DNA of 64,000 nucleotides, taken from positions 1,369,064-1,433,063 of the forward strand of contig JALAHT010000001.1 in assembly GCA_025384855.1 (NCBI GenBank), given 5' to 3'. Below are positions 1 to 9,332 of the stretch, piece by piece. Below the pieces are notes generated by a model. It searched no databases. It had not been told where the DNA came from and was given only the letters and a program-made list of their open reading frames with translations. Numbering within the stretch: position 1 is the stretch's first letter; every line of letters begins with the position of its first letter. The DNA comes from Luteirhabdus salina. GTDB taxonomy: Bacteria; Bacteroidota; Bacteroidia; Flavobacteriales; Flavobacteriaceae. The translations under genes were made by a program, and so were the position numbers.

Positions 1-309
1 GAAAGTACAAAAATCGATGCTGTCGATATTCAAGTAGGGCAGTAGCGAATCACTTCCATCGGAATGAAGGATAGAATACATCTGCTTCAAACTATATTCA
101 ATCTCGTCGCGCTCGCTTTCAGCATAATATACACTTACCCACAGGGTATCCTCGCCCTTTTCATCATGGATGGCGATCGAACCTTGAAACCGAAGCAAAT
201 CGTCATAATAAATAGGGATCTTAATCGTCCGACCATGCTTTTGCAGATATGCCAATAGGTCTTCGGAAATAGGGTAAGCAGGTTTTTTCTTCGAAATGAG
301 CTTTCGCAT
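1..309 (-). CDS. Unknown protein, 3' end cut by window edge
   Basis: A minus-strand reading frame is open from an ATG at 309 to base 1 (103 codons) without a stop, so the gene continues to the left of the window. The N-terminus is basic (MRKLISKKKPAYPISEDL) and the rest is mixed alpha/beta-like and hydrophilic, including IPIYYDDLLRFQG and an acidic stretch. There is no signal peptide or membrane segment, so it is probably cytoplasmic. I do not recognise the family and assign no function. Codon use resembles the neighbours. The short overlapping ORFs in the other frames here are less convincing. It is divergent from the next gene, with 143 bases between them. Confidence 0.6.
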   Translation of the reverse strand, partial: MRKLISKKKPAYPISEDLLAYLQKHGRTIKIPIYYDDLLRFQGSIAIHDEKGEDTLWVSVYYAESERDEIEYSLKQMYSILHSDGSDSLLPYLNIDSIDFCTF

Positions 310-452
310 AAAATTGGATTCAAGCCCTTAAAGATAGGCATTCGAGAAGGGAATTCTATCAAGTAAAAAATGTTAAAAATGAAAGTTTTACTATTAAAAG
401 TGTCACGAAACGACTGAGTGTCGGTCTATTAAGGTGAATCAATCAACCAACC

Positions 453-3095
453 ATGCCGCGTTCATCAATTGCTTTAGCCATTAGCATACTGTTTTCATTT
501 GTTGGAATTAGCCAAACAGAAACACCTTCCGACAGTCTCAAAACACCAGAAAAACGGGTCTATACGACCACCTCCATTGGCCAAAATGAAGCGCCCAAAA
601 TCGATGGGAATTTAGATGACGCAGCATGGTCGTTGGTCGATTGGGCGACGGACTACGTAGAAAACCAACCCGATAATGGGACGCCTCCAACCGAACAGAC
701 AAAATTCAAAATCCTATACGATGACAAAAACTTGTATGTAGCGTTTCGATGTTATGATGCAGAACCAAGTAAAATTGAAAAACGTCTTTCACGTCGTGAT
801 GGATTTGCGGGCGATTGGGTAGAAATAAATATCGACAGCTATAATGACGATCGAACTGGATTCTCCTTTACGGCATCTGTTTCTGGAGTGAAGGGCGATG
901 AATTTATTTCAAATAATGGAAATAACTGGGACAGTAGCTGGAACCCGATTTGGTATTTGAAAACGCAGGTAGATGCGGAAGGGTGGACAGCTGAAATCCG
1001 AATCCCATTAAGTCAGTTACGGTTTGGGAAAGCTGAAAATCAGGTTTGGGGATTGCAAAGTACCCGACGTTATTTTAGAAATGAAGAACGCTCCTTATGG
1101 CAACCGGTGCTGCCAAATGCGCCTGGTTGGGTGAGTGAATTTGGTAAGCTTCGTGGGCTGAAAGGCTTAAAGCCACAAAAACAGATCGAGATTCAGCCGT
1201 ACGGATTGGCACAATTGGATACCTATGAAGGAGAAGAGGATAATCCTTTTCTCGACGGCAGCGATACGCGGTTTACCGCTGGACTGGATGCGAAGATTGG
1301 CGTAACCAACGATTTAACCTTAGATGTAACCATAAACCCCGATTTTGGTCAAGTAGATGCCGATCCTGGCGCGATTGCATTGGACGGTTTTGAGATTTTC
1401 TTTCAGGAACGACGCCCTTTTTTTGTAGAGAACAAGAATATTTTCGATTACAATTTTGCAGGAAATCAGGATAACTTGTTTTTCTCTCGCCGTATCGGAA
1501 GAACGCCGCAAGGTTCGGCGGTGGGAAGTGCTATTGCTTTTGTAGATCAACCTGATAATACCACGATTTTAGGAGCTGCGAAGTTCAGTGGAAAAACCCA
1601 GGATGGCTGGTCTATTGGCGTGTTGGAAAGCGTAACAGATAAAGAATATGCAGATGTTATTAATGAGGATGGTTCTGAAGAGGAGGTATTGGTTGAACCC
1701 CTAACAAATTATGTAGTGGGAAGGGTTCAAAAAGACTTCAACAACCGAAATAGTTTTATAGGAGGAATTATTACGGGTACTCATCGCGATTTGGAAGGCA
1801 AATTGAACTTTCTTCACCAAAATGCGTATTCTGGCGGACTGGATTTTAAGCACAATTGGAAAGAACGAAAGTACTATGTGGAAGGAAGTGCGGTGATAAG
1901 TCAGGTGAATGGTAGCGAAGAAGCCATCACCCAAACCCAACAAAGTATTGTACACCTTTTTCAGCGGAGCGACGCCAGTCATGTGTCGGTCGATACGACC
2001 CGTACATCCTTAACCGGAACCGGTGGCCGATTTGAAATAGGGAAAGGTGGGGGTGGCGATTGGCGTTATAACGTAGGAGGGAATTGGCGTAGTCCGGAAT
2101 TGGAGTTGAACGATATCGGTTTTCTCCGGCAAGCTGATGACATTCGACAATATGCTAATGTGTTTCGATTCTTCAACAAACCGACTTCTTGGTATCGACA
2201 GGGAAATATTCGCTTTAACCAATTTTCGAGTTACGATTTTGAAGGAAACTATAACCGCATGCAATATGAAATTGGAAGTTGGTTCAATTTTAAAAATAAT
2301 TGGTGGGGTGAAGTAGGAGGAGCTCATAAGCCTCGCATTTATATCAATTCGTTTTTACGTGGCGGTCCGCGCTGGCGATATAATGAAGAGAACTACTTTT
2401 TTGCTTTTATGGGAACCGATGGTCGGAAAAAATTAAGTGGTACGATAGGGTATGTGCATTCACAAGCAAAACAGGATAACTTTGGTTTGCGACGCTACGA
2501 GCTTCGTTTGAATTATCAGCCGTTGGATGCCTTAAGCATGTCTTTGAATACCGAATTTGAAAATAGCCCTAATAAAACCCAATATGTAAGTCAGCAGAAT
2601 TTCAACGGCACCACCCGATATATTACGGGTGAAATAGACCAGCAAACAATTAGTACGACGCTGCGAGTGAATTACAACATTAATCCGGATCTCACGATTC
2701 AGTTTTATGGGCAGCCGTTTATTAGTCGCGGACGTTATAGCAACTTCAACTATGTGACGAATGCTACCGCTGAGGATTTAAATGAAAGGGTTCAGCTATA
2801 TGATGAGAACCAAATCTCGGAGCAAGACGGCGGTTTCTTAATTGATGAAAATAAGGATGGGACAACGGATTATTCCTTCGGAAACCCAGATTTTGCTTTT
2901 GTCCAGTTTCGTTCAAACCTCGTGATTCGGTGGGAATATATTCCTGGCTCTGAAGTCTTTTTGGTCTGGTCGCAAGGTATTAATGGACTCGGCGATGCTG
3001 ATAACGACTTCAATACGATTATCGATACACAGCTATTGCAGCAAAGGCCTAGAAATACATTTTTGATTAAAGCGACATACCGGTTTGTGCTATAA
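453..3095 (+). CDS. DUF5916 outer-membrane protein with N-terminal CBM9-like domain
   Basis: An 880-residue exported protein. A signal peptide covers about residues 1-21. Residues 45-230 form a carbohydrate-binding family 9-like domain (APKIDGNLDDAAW, YDDKNLYVAFRC, GWTAEIRIPLSQLRFG). The remainder matches the DUF5916 family, with its conserved TINPDFGQVDADPG and FFQERRPFFVEN segments, then alternating aromatic strands ending in TYRFVL, as expected of an outer-membrane beta-barrel. The family is common in Bacteroidota; its role is not established, though the CBM9 fold suggests sugar or peptide-linked ligand binding. It appears to be transcribed alone. The ATG start directly precedes the signal peptide. 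Confidence 0.85.
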   Translation: MPRSSIALAISILFSFVGISQTETPSDSLKTPEKRVYTTTSIGQNEAPKIDGNLDDAAWSLVDWATDYVENQPDNGTPPTEQTKFKILYDDKNLYVAFRCYDAEPSKIEKRLSRRDGFAGDWVEINIDSYNDDRTGFSFTASVSGVKGDEFISNNGNNWDSSWNPIWYLKTQVDAEGWTAEIRIPLSQLRFGKAENQVWGLQSTRRYFRNEERSLWQPVLPNAPGWVSEFGKLRGLKGLKPQKQIEIQPYGLAQLDTYEGEEDNPFLDGSDTRFTAGLDAKIGVTNDLTLDVTINPDFGQVDADPGAIALDGFEIFFQERRPFFVENKNIFDYNFAGNQDNLFFSRRIGRTPQGSAVGSAIAFVDQPDNTTILGAAKFSGKTQDGWSIGVLESVTDKEYADVINEDGSEEEVLVEPLTNYVVGRVQKDFNNRNSFIGGIITGTHRDLEGKLNFLHQNAYSGGLDFKHNWKERKYYVEGSAVISQVNGSEEAITQTQQSIVHLFQRSDASHVSVDTTRTSLTGTGGRFEIGKGGGGDWRYNVGGNWRSPELELNDIGFLRQADDIRQYANVFRFFNKPTSWYRQGNIRFNQFSSYDFEGNYNRMQYEIGSWFNFKNNWWGEVGGAHKPRIYINSFLRGGPRWRYNEENYFFAFMGTDGRKKLSGTIGYVHSQAKQDNFGLRRYELRLNYQPLDALSMSLNTEFENSPNKTQYVSQQNFNGTTRYITGEIDQQTISTTLRVNYNINPDLTIQFYGQPFISRGRYSNFNYVTNATAEDLNERVQLYDENQISEQDGGFLIDENKDGTTDYSFGNPDFAFVQFRSNLVIRWEYIPGSEVFLVWSQGINGLGDADNDFNTIIDTQLLQQRPRNTFLIKATYRFVL

Positions 3096-3204
3096 CTGGT
3101 TTTGTCGAAATAATTCTCCGTTCATCGAAAAGTCTGAGGTTTTAAAATCCGGGATGTAGGTTTTTTCCGTAGGTATTATAGTTTCGCAAAAAAACTAAAT
3201 AACC

Positions 3205-4011
3205 ATGAAGTTTCTCCTCAAATTTCAATTTTGCTTATTTCTATTCTCTAGCTTTATGTTTGGGCAAGTAGGTATTGGAACAACTACTCCCGAAGCACAA
3301 TTAGATATCCAATCTTCCAATAGCGGGTTGCTCATTCCTCGGGTAGCACTTACCTCAATTGCAGATGTTACCACTGTAACGAATCCCGAAGGAACACCTT
3401 TGGCAGAAAGTACACTTGTCTATAACGATGGGACAGGTGGTTTATCACCGGCAGGATTTTACTTCTGGACGGGTACGGAATGGAGCCAACTTAGAAGTGG
3501 AAATCCTTCAGTTCATATCGGAAAGGCACTTGTTTCATCGTCTGGGACGCTATCGATTACTGGCGTTGGATTCACGCCGAGTATGGTAGAATTTATCGCC
3601 ATTAATAGAGTGCAAGGATATGATGAGGTATATAGGAGCGATTCTAATAATTCCAACGATATTAGAATGGCTAGTGGACTTACATTCGGATATGCGAAAA
3701 ATGTTGCTGGATCTATAGAGCAACAGGTAATTTCACACGGTTTTAGTGGCTCAAGTCTTAATAATATAGGAACCTACAGTTCATCTTCTCATTGTATAGC
3801 GGCTTTTTATGTGAACAACAATGGCGAGCCGATTCATGATAATGGAACTGCTACTGGCGGGGCCGATACGCAACAAGGGTTGGTAAGTGCCTCTTTAGAT
3901 TCTTTTGATGCTGATGGTTTTACCTTGAACTTCGATCGATTTTTAGCACCAACCTCCACGAGCCCGGACCGTACAAATGAGCTAGTTATCATTTATAAGG
4001 CCTATCGATAA
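3205..4011 (+). CDS. Secreted protein with VGIGTT tail-fibre-like N-terminus
   Basis: A 268-residue protein with a signal peptide ending near FMFGQ (residues 1-20). The mature N-terminus VGIGTTTPEAQLDIQ and the following FYFWTGTEWSQL motif form a module of about 75 residues also found in the gene at 7251. This module is common in Bacteroidota surface proteins and resembles the shaft starts of phage-type tail fibres and collagen-like fibres. The C-terminal 170 residues (from HIGKALVSSSG) are beta-rich and of unknown family. No type IX sorting domain is evident. The stop lies 16 bases from the convergent polA stop. Function unknown; an extracellular fibre or adhesin is an inference. Confidence 0.7.
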   Translation: MKFLLKFQFCLFLFSSFMFGQVGIGTTTPEAQLDIQSSNSGLLIPRVALTSIADVTTVTNPEGTPLAESTLVYNDGTGGLSPAGFYFWTGTEWSQLRSGNPSVHIGKALVSSSGTLSITGVGFTPSMVEFIAINRVQGYDEVYRSDSNNSNDIRMASGLTFGYAKNVAGSIEQQVISHGFSGSSLNNIGTYSSSSHCIAAFYVNNNGEPIHDNGTATGGADTQQGLVSASLDSFDADGFTLNFDRFLAPTSTSPDRTNELVIIYKAYR

Positions 4012-4027
4012 AAGTTTCTTAACGAAA

Positions 4028-6865
4028 TTAATGCGCTTCCAGCCAATTTTCACCTACACCCAATTCAACATCTAATGGAACCTTCATTTTATAAGCATTT
4101 TCCATTTCAGATTGTACCATCTGTTGGAGCTTGTCGAGTTCCTCTTTATGGGCATCGAAGACCAATTCATCATGTACCTGAAGTAGCATCTTACTCTTAT
4201 AGCGCTCTGCTTTCAGTTTCTTGTGAATATTGATCATAGCGATCTTAATAATATCAGCGGCACTCCCCTGAATCGGGGCATTTACCGCATTTCGCTCCGC
4301 GGCACCACGTACCACGGCGTTTCGCCCATTAATACCATTTAGATATCGTCTTCGCCCTAAAACCGTTTGTACATAGCCATGCTCGCGAGCAAAATCAACC
4401 TGCTCGCTGATGTAATTTCGAAGTTTCGGATAGGTTTTGTAATAGGTATCGATAAGTTCCTTGGCTTCACTTCTAGACAAATCCGTCTGATTGCTCAATC
4501 CGAAGGCCGAAACACCATAAATAATTCCAAAGTTTACCGTTTTCGCATTGCTACGTTGTTCGCGTGTCACCTCGGCAATAGGAACATTGAATACTTTTGA
4601 AGCAGTGGAGGCGTGAATATCCTCACCGTTTTTAAACGCTTCAATCATCGTATCTTCATCGCTTAAGGCTGCGATAATACGAAGCTCGATTTGTGAATAA
4701 TCCGCCGCTAACAATAAATGGTTTTCATCTTTCGGTACAAAGGCTTTCCGTACTTGGCGACCGCGCTCCGTGCGGATCGGGATATTCTGAAGGTTCGGAT
4801 TGTTACTGCTCAATCGTCCGGTGGCCGCTACCGTTTGCATATAATCGGTATGTACACGATGGGTTTTTGGTGAAACTTGTTCCGGCAAGGCATCCACATA
4901 GGTACTCTTTAGTTTGGTTAGGCCGCGATATTCAAGGACATCTCTGATAATTTTATGATCCTTTGCGAGATAGGAAAGTACATCCTCGGCAGTTGAATAC
5001 TGACCAGTTTTGGTCTTTTTCGGTTTGTCGACCAACTTCATTTTTCCGAACAAGATTTCCCCTAACTGTTTTGGTGACGCAATATTGAACTCTTCATCGG
5101 CTTCGGCATAGATGTTTTTTTCCAGTTGAAGAATGTCTTTATCCAATGCATCGGAAAGCTCTTTCAGAAAATCGACATCCAATCGAATGCCTTCCAATTC
5201 CATATCGGCTAACACGCGAAGTAATGGTATTTCAATATCGTCGAATAAGGTTTGCGTATTGGCTTCGCCCAACTCCTTTTCAAAGTGTTTTTTTAGTTGA
5301 AGCGTAACGTCGGCATCCTCTACTGCATATTCGGTTTGGTCTTCTACTGAAACATCCCGCATCGATTTTTGATTCTTTCCTTTCTTCCCTATGAGTGATT
5401 CGATGGAAACGGGGGTATAGTTCAGATAGGTTTCTGAAAGTACATCCATGTTATGACGCATATCAGGATTGATGAGGTAGTGCGCCAACATGGTATCGAA
5501 TAACTTGCCCTTCACCTCAATATGGTAATTGGCCAATACCTTAATATCATATTTCAGATTCTGACCGATTTTCTCGATGCTTTCATCTTCGAAAAAGGGG
5601 CGTAGACTTTCAACCGTTTTTTGCGCTTCTTCTTTATCTTCTGGAATCGGAACATAAAAGCCTTTTCCGGTTTCCCATGAGAAGGCAATTCCGACGAGCT
5701 CGGCTTCCAACGCATCCAAACTCGTGGTTTCGGTATCGAAACACACACTTTTTTGTTGTTGCAGTTGTTGAAGAAATAATTTTGTGCCCATGCCCGGTTG
5801 CACAAGCTGGTAGAAATGTTCGGTATCGTCAATCGTTTTACGCGAATTGTATTTCTTGATATCCTCGGCAGGTTCGCCATCACCTCCAAAAAGTGAAAAC
5901 TGACCCGATCCGGCAGGTTTGGAAAGTTTTTCTGCCGATTCGGTGTTGGAAACCTGGGTAGCGGAATCGGATTCGTCTTCACCTGAAAACAACTTCAAGA
6001 ACTGGTCGCGTAACCTCCTAAACTCCAATTCTTCAAAAATCTCCTGTACTTTTTGGGCATCGGGTTGTGAAAGCTCGTAGTCTTTTTCATCGAAGGTAAC
6101 ATCGCAATCGGTGAAGATAGTGGCTAGTTTTTTCGACAGTCGACCGAGTTCCGCATTATCGATCACCTTTTCCTTCATTTTACCTTTCAACTGGTCGGTA
6201 TTTTCCAACAAGCCTTCCATCGAGCCAAATTGCTTGATGAATTTTTTAGCGGTTTTGTCACCTACGCCGGGTAAGCCAGGAATGTTATCGCTGCTATCGC
6301 CCATCATACCGAGGTAATCGATAACCTGTTCTGGACGCTCAACCCCAAACCGTTTTTGCACTTCGGGAATGCCCCAGATTTCGATGGCATTTCCCATTCG
6401 GGCGGGACGGTACATAAAGATGTTTTCTGAGACTAACTGACCAAAATCCTTATCGGGCGTTACCATAAACACCTGATAATTTTCCTTTTCAGCCTGCTTT
6501 GCCAACGTACCAATTATATCGTCGGCTTCCATACCGGAGATTTCGATACAAGGAATGTGCATGGCTTTTAGAATATCTTGAATAATCGGAATGGATTCGC
6601 GAATAACCTGTGGGGTTTCATCGCGATTCGCCTTATAGTCCTCAAACATCTCCGTCCGTTCGGCACTTCCATCCTTATCGAAGCAGACTGCTAAATGGTC
6701 GGGCTTTTCCCGCCGAATAACATCGAAGAGCGAATTTACAAATCCCATAATGGCACTTGTATCTTGCCCTTTGCTATTGATTCGTGGATTTTTGATTAAT
6801 GCGTAGTAGCCACGAAAAATTAAGGCATAGGCATCGAGAAGAAAAAGTCGTTTTTGATTTGACAT
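4028..6865 (-). CDS. polA: DNA polymerase I
   Basis: A 945-residue family A polymerase for Okazaki fragment processing and excision repair. The N-terminal 5'-3' exonuclease (about residues 5-290) includes MMGDSSDNIPGLPGVGDKTA. The 3'-5' exonuclease (about 350-540) keeps its acidic residues (CFDTETTSLD, NLKYDIKV, YAVEDAD), so proofreading looks intact, unlike in many Gram-positive homologues. The polymerase domain has motif A DYSQIELRI, the O-helix region KTVNFGIIYG and motif C QVHDELVFD. Length is normal for the family. It is a single gene, convergent with the fibre-like gene at 3205. Its leader carries a promoter and an intrinsic terminator (see 6930-7031). Confidence 0.98.
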   Translation of the reverse strand: MSNQKRLFLLDAYALIFRGYYALIKNPRINSKGQDTSAIMGFVNSLFDVIRREKPDHLAVCFDKDGSAERTEMFEDYKANRDETPQVIRESIPIIQDILKAMHIPCIEISGMEADDIIGTLAKQAEKENYQVFMVTPDKDFGQLVSENIFMYRPARMGNAIEIWGIPEVQKRFGVERPEQVIDYLGMMGDSSDNIPGLPGVGDKTAKKFIKQFGSMEGLLENTDQLKGKMKEKVIDNAELGRLSKKLATIFTDCDVTFDEKDYELSQPDAQKVQEIFEELEFRRLRDQFLKLFSGEDESDSATQVSNTESAEKLSKPAGSGQFSLFGGDGEPAEDIKKYNSRKTIDDTEHFYQLVQPGMGTKLFLQQLQQQKSVCFDTETTSLDALEAELVGIAFSWETGKGFYVPIPEDKEEAQKTVESLRPFFEDESIEKIGQNLKYDIKVLANYHIEVKGKLFDTMLAHYLINPDMRHNMDVLSETYLNYTPVSIESLIGKKGKNQKSMRDVSVEDQTEYAVEDADVTLQLKKHFEKELGEANTQTLFDDIEIPLLRVLADMELEGIRLDVDFLKELSDALDKDILQLEKNIYAEADEEFNIASPKQLGEILFGKMKLVDKPKKTKTGQYSTAEDVLSYLAKDHKIIRDVLEYRGLTKLKSTYVDALPEQVSPKTHRVHTDYMQTVAATGRLSSNNPNLQNIPIRTERGRQVRKAFVPKDENHLLLAADYSQIELRIIAALSDEDTMIEAFKNGEDIHASTASKVFNVPIAEVTREQRSNAKTVNFGIIYGVSAFGLSNQTDLSRSEAKELIDTYYKTYPKLRNYISEQVDFAREHGYVQTVLGRRRYLNGINGRNAVVRGAAERNAVNAPIQGSAADIIKIAMINIHKKLKAERYKSKMLLQVHDELVFDAHKEELDKLQQMVQSEMENAYKMKVPLDVELGVGENWLEAH

Positions 6866-6929
6866 TGAAATTGGTTGAGGTTCCCTTCAAAAATAAAAAG
6901 AAGCTTTCAGAAAGTTAGGGAATTGGCAT

Positions 6930-6960
6930 AAAAAAAGCCGCTCCTCCTCAAAAGCGGCTT
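6930..6960 (-). terminator. Intrinsic terminator in the polA leader
   Basis: Read on the minus strand, AAGCCGCT pairs with AGCGGCTT across a 10-base loop and is followed at once by a run of T. On the plus strand there is no T run, so it faces polA, 65 bases before the polA ATG. It may end a short RNA or act as an attenuator. Confidence 0.8.
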
Positions 6961-7003
6961 AATGGCTAAGTCTGTTATTTGGAATCCAAAAGTTTCGACA
7001 ATT

Positions 7004-7031
7004 CAAAGATAGAAGAACAGTAACTGTTCAA
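7004..7031 (-). promoter_or_regulatory. Promoter for the polA leader or a small RNA
   Basis: On the minus strand TTG (7029-7031) is followed after 17 bases by TATCTTTG (7004-7011), an exact match to the Bacteroidota primary sigma consensus. Predicted transcription start is near 7000, about 40 bases before the terminator hairpin. Confidence 0.65.
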
Positions 7032-7214
7032 GTTTATGATAAGATTATCAAGGGGTTATGATAGCGCCAATTTCTATTCCGTCCTTAATACAGCTGCGAT
7101 TTTCCAAAACCAAAAGTCAGGTCATTACGTAAGTTTTAATAAATATGACAGAAAATTAGCACAACTTTATAAAAAAATATCGTTTTAATGGCTAATTTAT
7201 GCGTCAAACAGTTA

Positions 7215-7222
7215 TAGATTTG
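7215..7222 (+). promoter_or_regulatory. -7 promoter element of the gene at 7251
   Basis: TAGATTTG fits the TAnnTTTG consensus. The -33 element is weak (TTTT near 7183). The rest of the 6866-7250 gap holds the divergent polA-leader promoter and no convincing gene. A start of transcription near 7229 would leave about 22 bases of leader before the ATG at 7251. Confidence 0.5.
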
Positions 7223-7250
7223 CCGAAAATTTTTGAAAAATGTTATCCCC

Positions 7251-8684
7251 ATGAAGACAATTACTAAATTAATACTGCTCGTAGCAGTAATCCCCATGGC
7301 GTATTCCCAAGTTGGAATAGGTACCACCGATCCTGATCCCAGTGCTATGTTAGAAATCGAGTCCACCGAACACGGTTTTTTGGCACCAAGAATGACGACC
7401 GTCCAACGAAATAATATCAGTAGTCCCGCTGAGAGTTTGTTTGTGTACGATACCGATGAAGATGCGTTTTTTTATTATGATACTGCTTCCAGTAGCTGGA
7501 TAAAGCTGTTGGCAGACGGTGCTAAACGCGACAATTACAAATTGGTGAAGTCTGTGTCCGATTTAAGTGAAGAATTAACTGCCGGTGGTGGATCGACCTA
7601 CCAACTACAAACGAATTACCTATATGAAATAAACGGTGCCATTACCCTCGATTTTCCCATCGATATGAACGGTGCTTACATTGAAGGGGTAGATGTAGGG
7701 CAGGATATTCTTATTAATGGTTCTGGTGGAACGTTGTTTCAAGGAGGCTCTGGAAGCATTCGAAATGTGACCATCAATGGAAATGGCAATCAAGTTTTTA
7801 ATCTTTCAGGTGGTGGAAACTTGGTGATAAACAGTAGTATCATTGCAGGAGCCAGCAGTGTGGGAACCCTTACAGGACTAAATGTAGTCTTTTTTAATGT
7901 GGTGCAATATGTGAATAATACCGATGGTTTTGATGTTTCAGATATTACCTCTTTTTTTATGCAGAATGCGTTTTGGACTACTACGAATACGGGAACGTTT
8001 TTAAATTTATCGGGAACTTTCAGTAATTTTCAAATCGCTAACGGTAGAATCGTATCTGAAATGGGTGAAACGGGAATTGATGTTAGCTCCAACCCGAGTA
8101 TTACGAACGATGCCTCTATTTCTGAGATTAGTTTTATTGGTGATGGTACTCGCATTAATGGGTTTAATCCAGAACCGTATACGGGCTATAATTTTCCTGT
8201 AGGATGGGATGTCCGATCTTCTGGTGTGCCTTTGGAAACAGATGATGTAGCGGCTGGAAATTTTTATTTCACGGGGAGTCTAACGACTGGATTTTCACAA
8301 ACTATTGGAAACGGGACTGCAAGGGAAATTGAAGGTGGAACATTTTCGACAGATAATCTGTTCCGTTTCAATTCCGCTGGCGGAAATCGGCTAATCTATC
8401 AGGGGGAGAAGGCAAGGAGCTTTCAGGTTAATGCTTCCCTCTCGATTCGAGTTATTGGCGCGACTAGTGACTTTTATACATTCGTGCTGGCAAAAAATGG
8501 AACCTTGATCACGGAATCGAATGCAACTGTTCGGATCACCAATGATTCTGATATCCAAAATGTTGCGCTGAATGCCGTTACAAATTTACAAACAGGTGAC
8601 TATATAGAAGTATTTGTTCAGCGACTTACGGGGTCAGGTAATGATACGTTAGTAGTATTCTCAGAAAACCTAAGTATTAAATAA
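7251..8684 (+). CDS. Secreted fibre-like protein, beta-helix and jelly-roll head
   Basis: A 477-residue exported protein. I use the ATG at 7251, not the in-frame TTG at 7233, because it begins the signal peptide (MKTITKLILLVAVIPMAYS). Residues 20-95 repeat the VGIGTT...FYYDTASSSWIKL module of the protein at 3205. Residues of about 110-310 are short G/N/T-rich strands (GSIRNVTINGNGNQVFNLSG), as in right-handed beta-helices. The last 100 residues (FQVNASLSIRVIG, VLAKNGTLITESNA, LQTGDYIEVFVQR) resemble C1q/TNF-like trimer heads of tail fibres. A trimeric surface fibre is inferred, not proven. The 3' end overlaps the convergent deacetylase gene by 15 bases. Confidence 0.7.
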   Translation: MKTITKLILLVAVIPMAYSQVGIGTTDPDPSAMLEIESTEHGFLAPRMTTVQRNNISSPAESLFVYDTDEDAFFYYDTASSSWIKLLADGAKRDNYKLVKSVSDLSEELTAGGGSTYQLQTNYLYEINGAITLDFPIDMNGAYIEGVDVGQDILINGSGGTLFQGGSGSIRNVTINGNGNQVFNLSGGGNLVINSSIIAGASSVGTLTGLNVVFFNVVQYVNNTDGFDVSDITSFFMQNAFWTTTNTGTFLNLSGTFSNFQIANGRIVSEMGETGIDVSSNPSITNDASISEISFIGDGTRINGFNPEPYTGYNFPVGWDVRSSGVPLETDDVAAGNFYFTGSLTTGFSQTIGNGTAREIEGGTFSTDNLFRFNSAGGNRLIYQGEKARSFQVNASLSIRVIGATSDFYTFVLAKNGTLITESNATVRITNDSDIQNVALNAVTNLQTGDYIEVFVQRLTGSGNDTLVVFSENLSIK

Positions 8685-9332
8685 ACCTTCCGTTTTCCAA
8701 CCTTTGGAATAAATAAAATTCAAAACCTTCGGTAGTACATATCGAAGGTTTTTTTCTGCCTTTATACTATCGTGAAAAATGACGATACTACCTGGTCGAG
8801 TGGCTTTTTTGGTTTGGGTGAAGCATTTTTCAGGTGAAAGCGTCGTGTCGAAATCGTAGGTCAGTACGTCCCACATTACAATAGTATATCCTTTCTGTTG
8901 AAGCTGCTTTGCCTGGGCTGACGTAAGCTTACCGTAGGGAGGACGAAATAGCAATTTGGATTTTTCGATTTTCGATTTTCGATTGGAATGTGCGCTTATT
9001 ACCTTTTCTGCTGCTTCAACATTTTTTATATAGGTTGAAGGGGTCGTCTTCCAACCATTTACATGATGCTGTGTATGATTGCCTATAGCATGTCCTTCGG
9101 TTAAAATACGGTTGAAGACTTCTGGATGCTTTTGGATGTTCTCACCAATACAGAAAAAGGTCGCTTTCGCATGATACTCCGCTAACGTGTCGAGTACCCA
9201 AGGAGTGACTTCAGGTATAGGCCCATCATCGAAAGTGAGGTATACGGTTTCATTAGAAGGAGAAAACGACCATATCCTTTTCGGATACAGCCGTTTTAGT
9301 ACTGAGGGTGTTTTTGTGGGAAACACTCGCAT
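8670..9332 (-). CDS. Polysaccharide deacetylase family protein (NodB/CE4)
   Basis: A 220-residue carbohydrate esterase 4 enzyme, expected to remove N-acetyl groups from a cell-wall or surface polysaccharide. All NodB motifs are visible: TFDDGP (about residues 34-39, catalytic and metal Asp), HTQHH (metal His pair), RPPYGK, WDVLTYDFD and IVIFHDS. There is no clear signal peptide, only a basic N-terminus, so export is uncertain. Its ATG overlaps the TAA stop of the upstream DUF2723 gene by one base (TAATG), so the two are translationally coupled. The exact substrate cannot be told from sequence. Confidence 0.9.
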   Translation of the reverse strand: MRVFPTKTPSVLKRLYPKRIWSFSPSNETVYLTFDDGPIPEVTPWVLDTLAEYHAKATFFCIGENIQKHPEVFNRILTEGHAIGNHTQHHVNGWKTTPSTYIKNVEAAEKVISAHSNRKSKIEKSKLLFRPPYGKLTSAQAKQLQQKGYTIVMWDVLTYDFDTTLSPEKCFTQTKKATRPGSIVIFHDSIKAEKNLRYVLPKVLNFIYSKGWKTEGLFNT

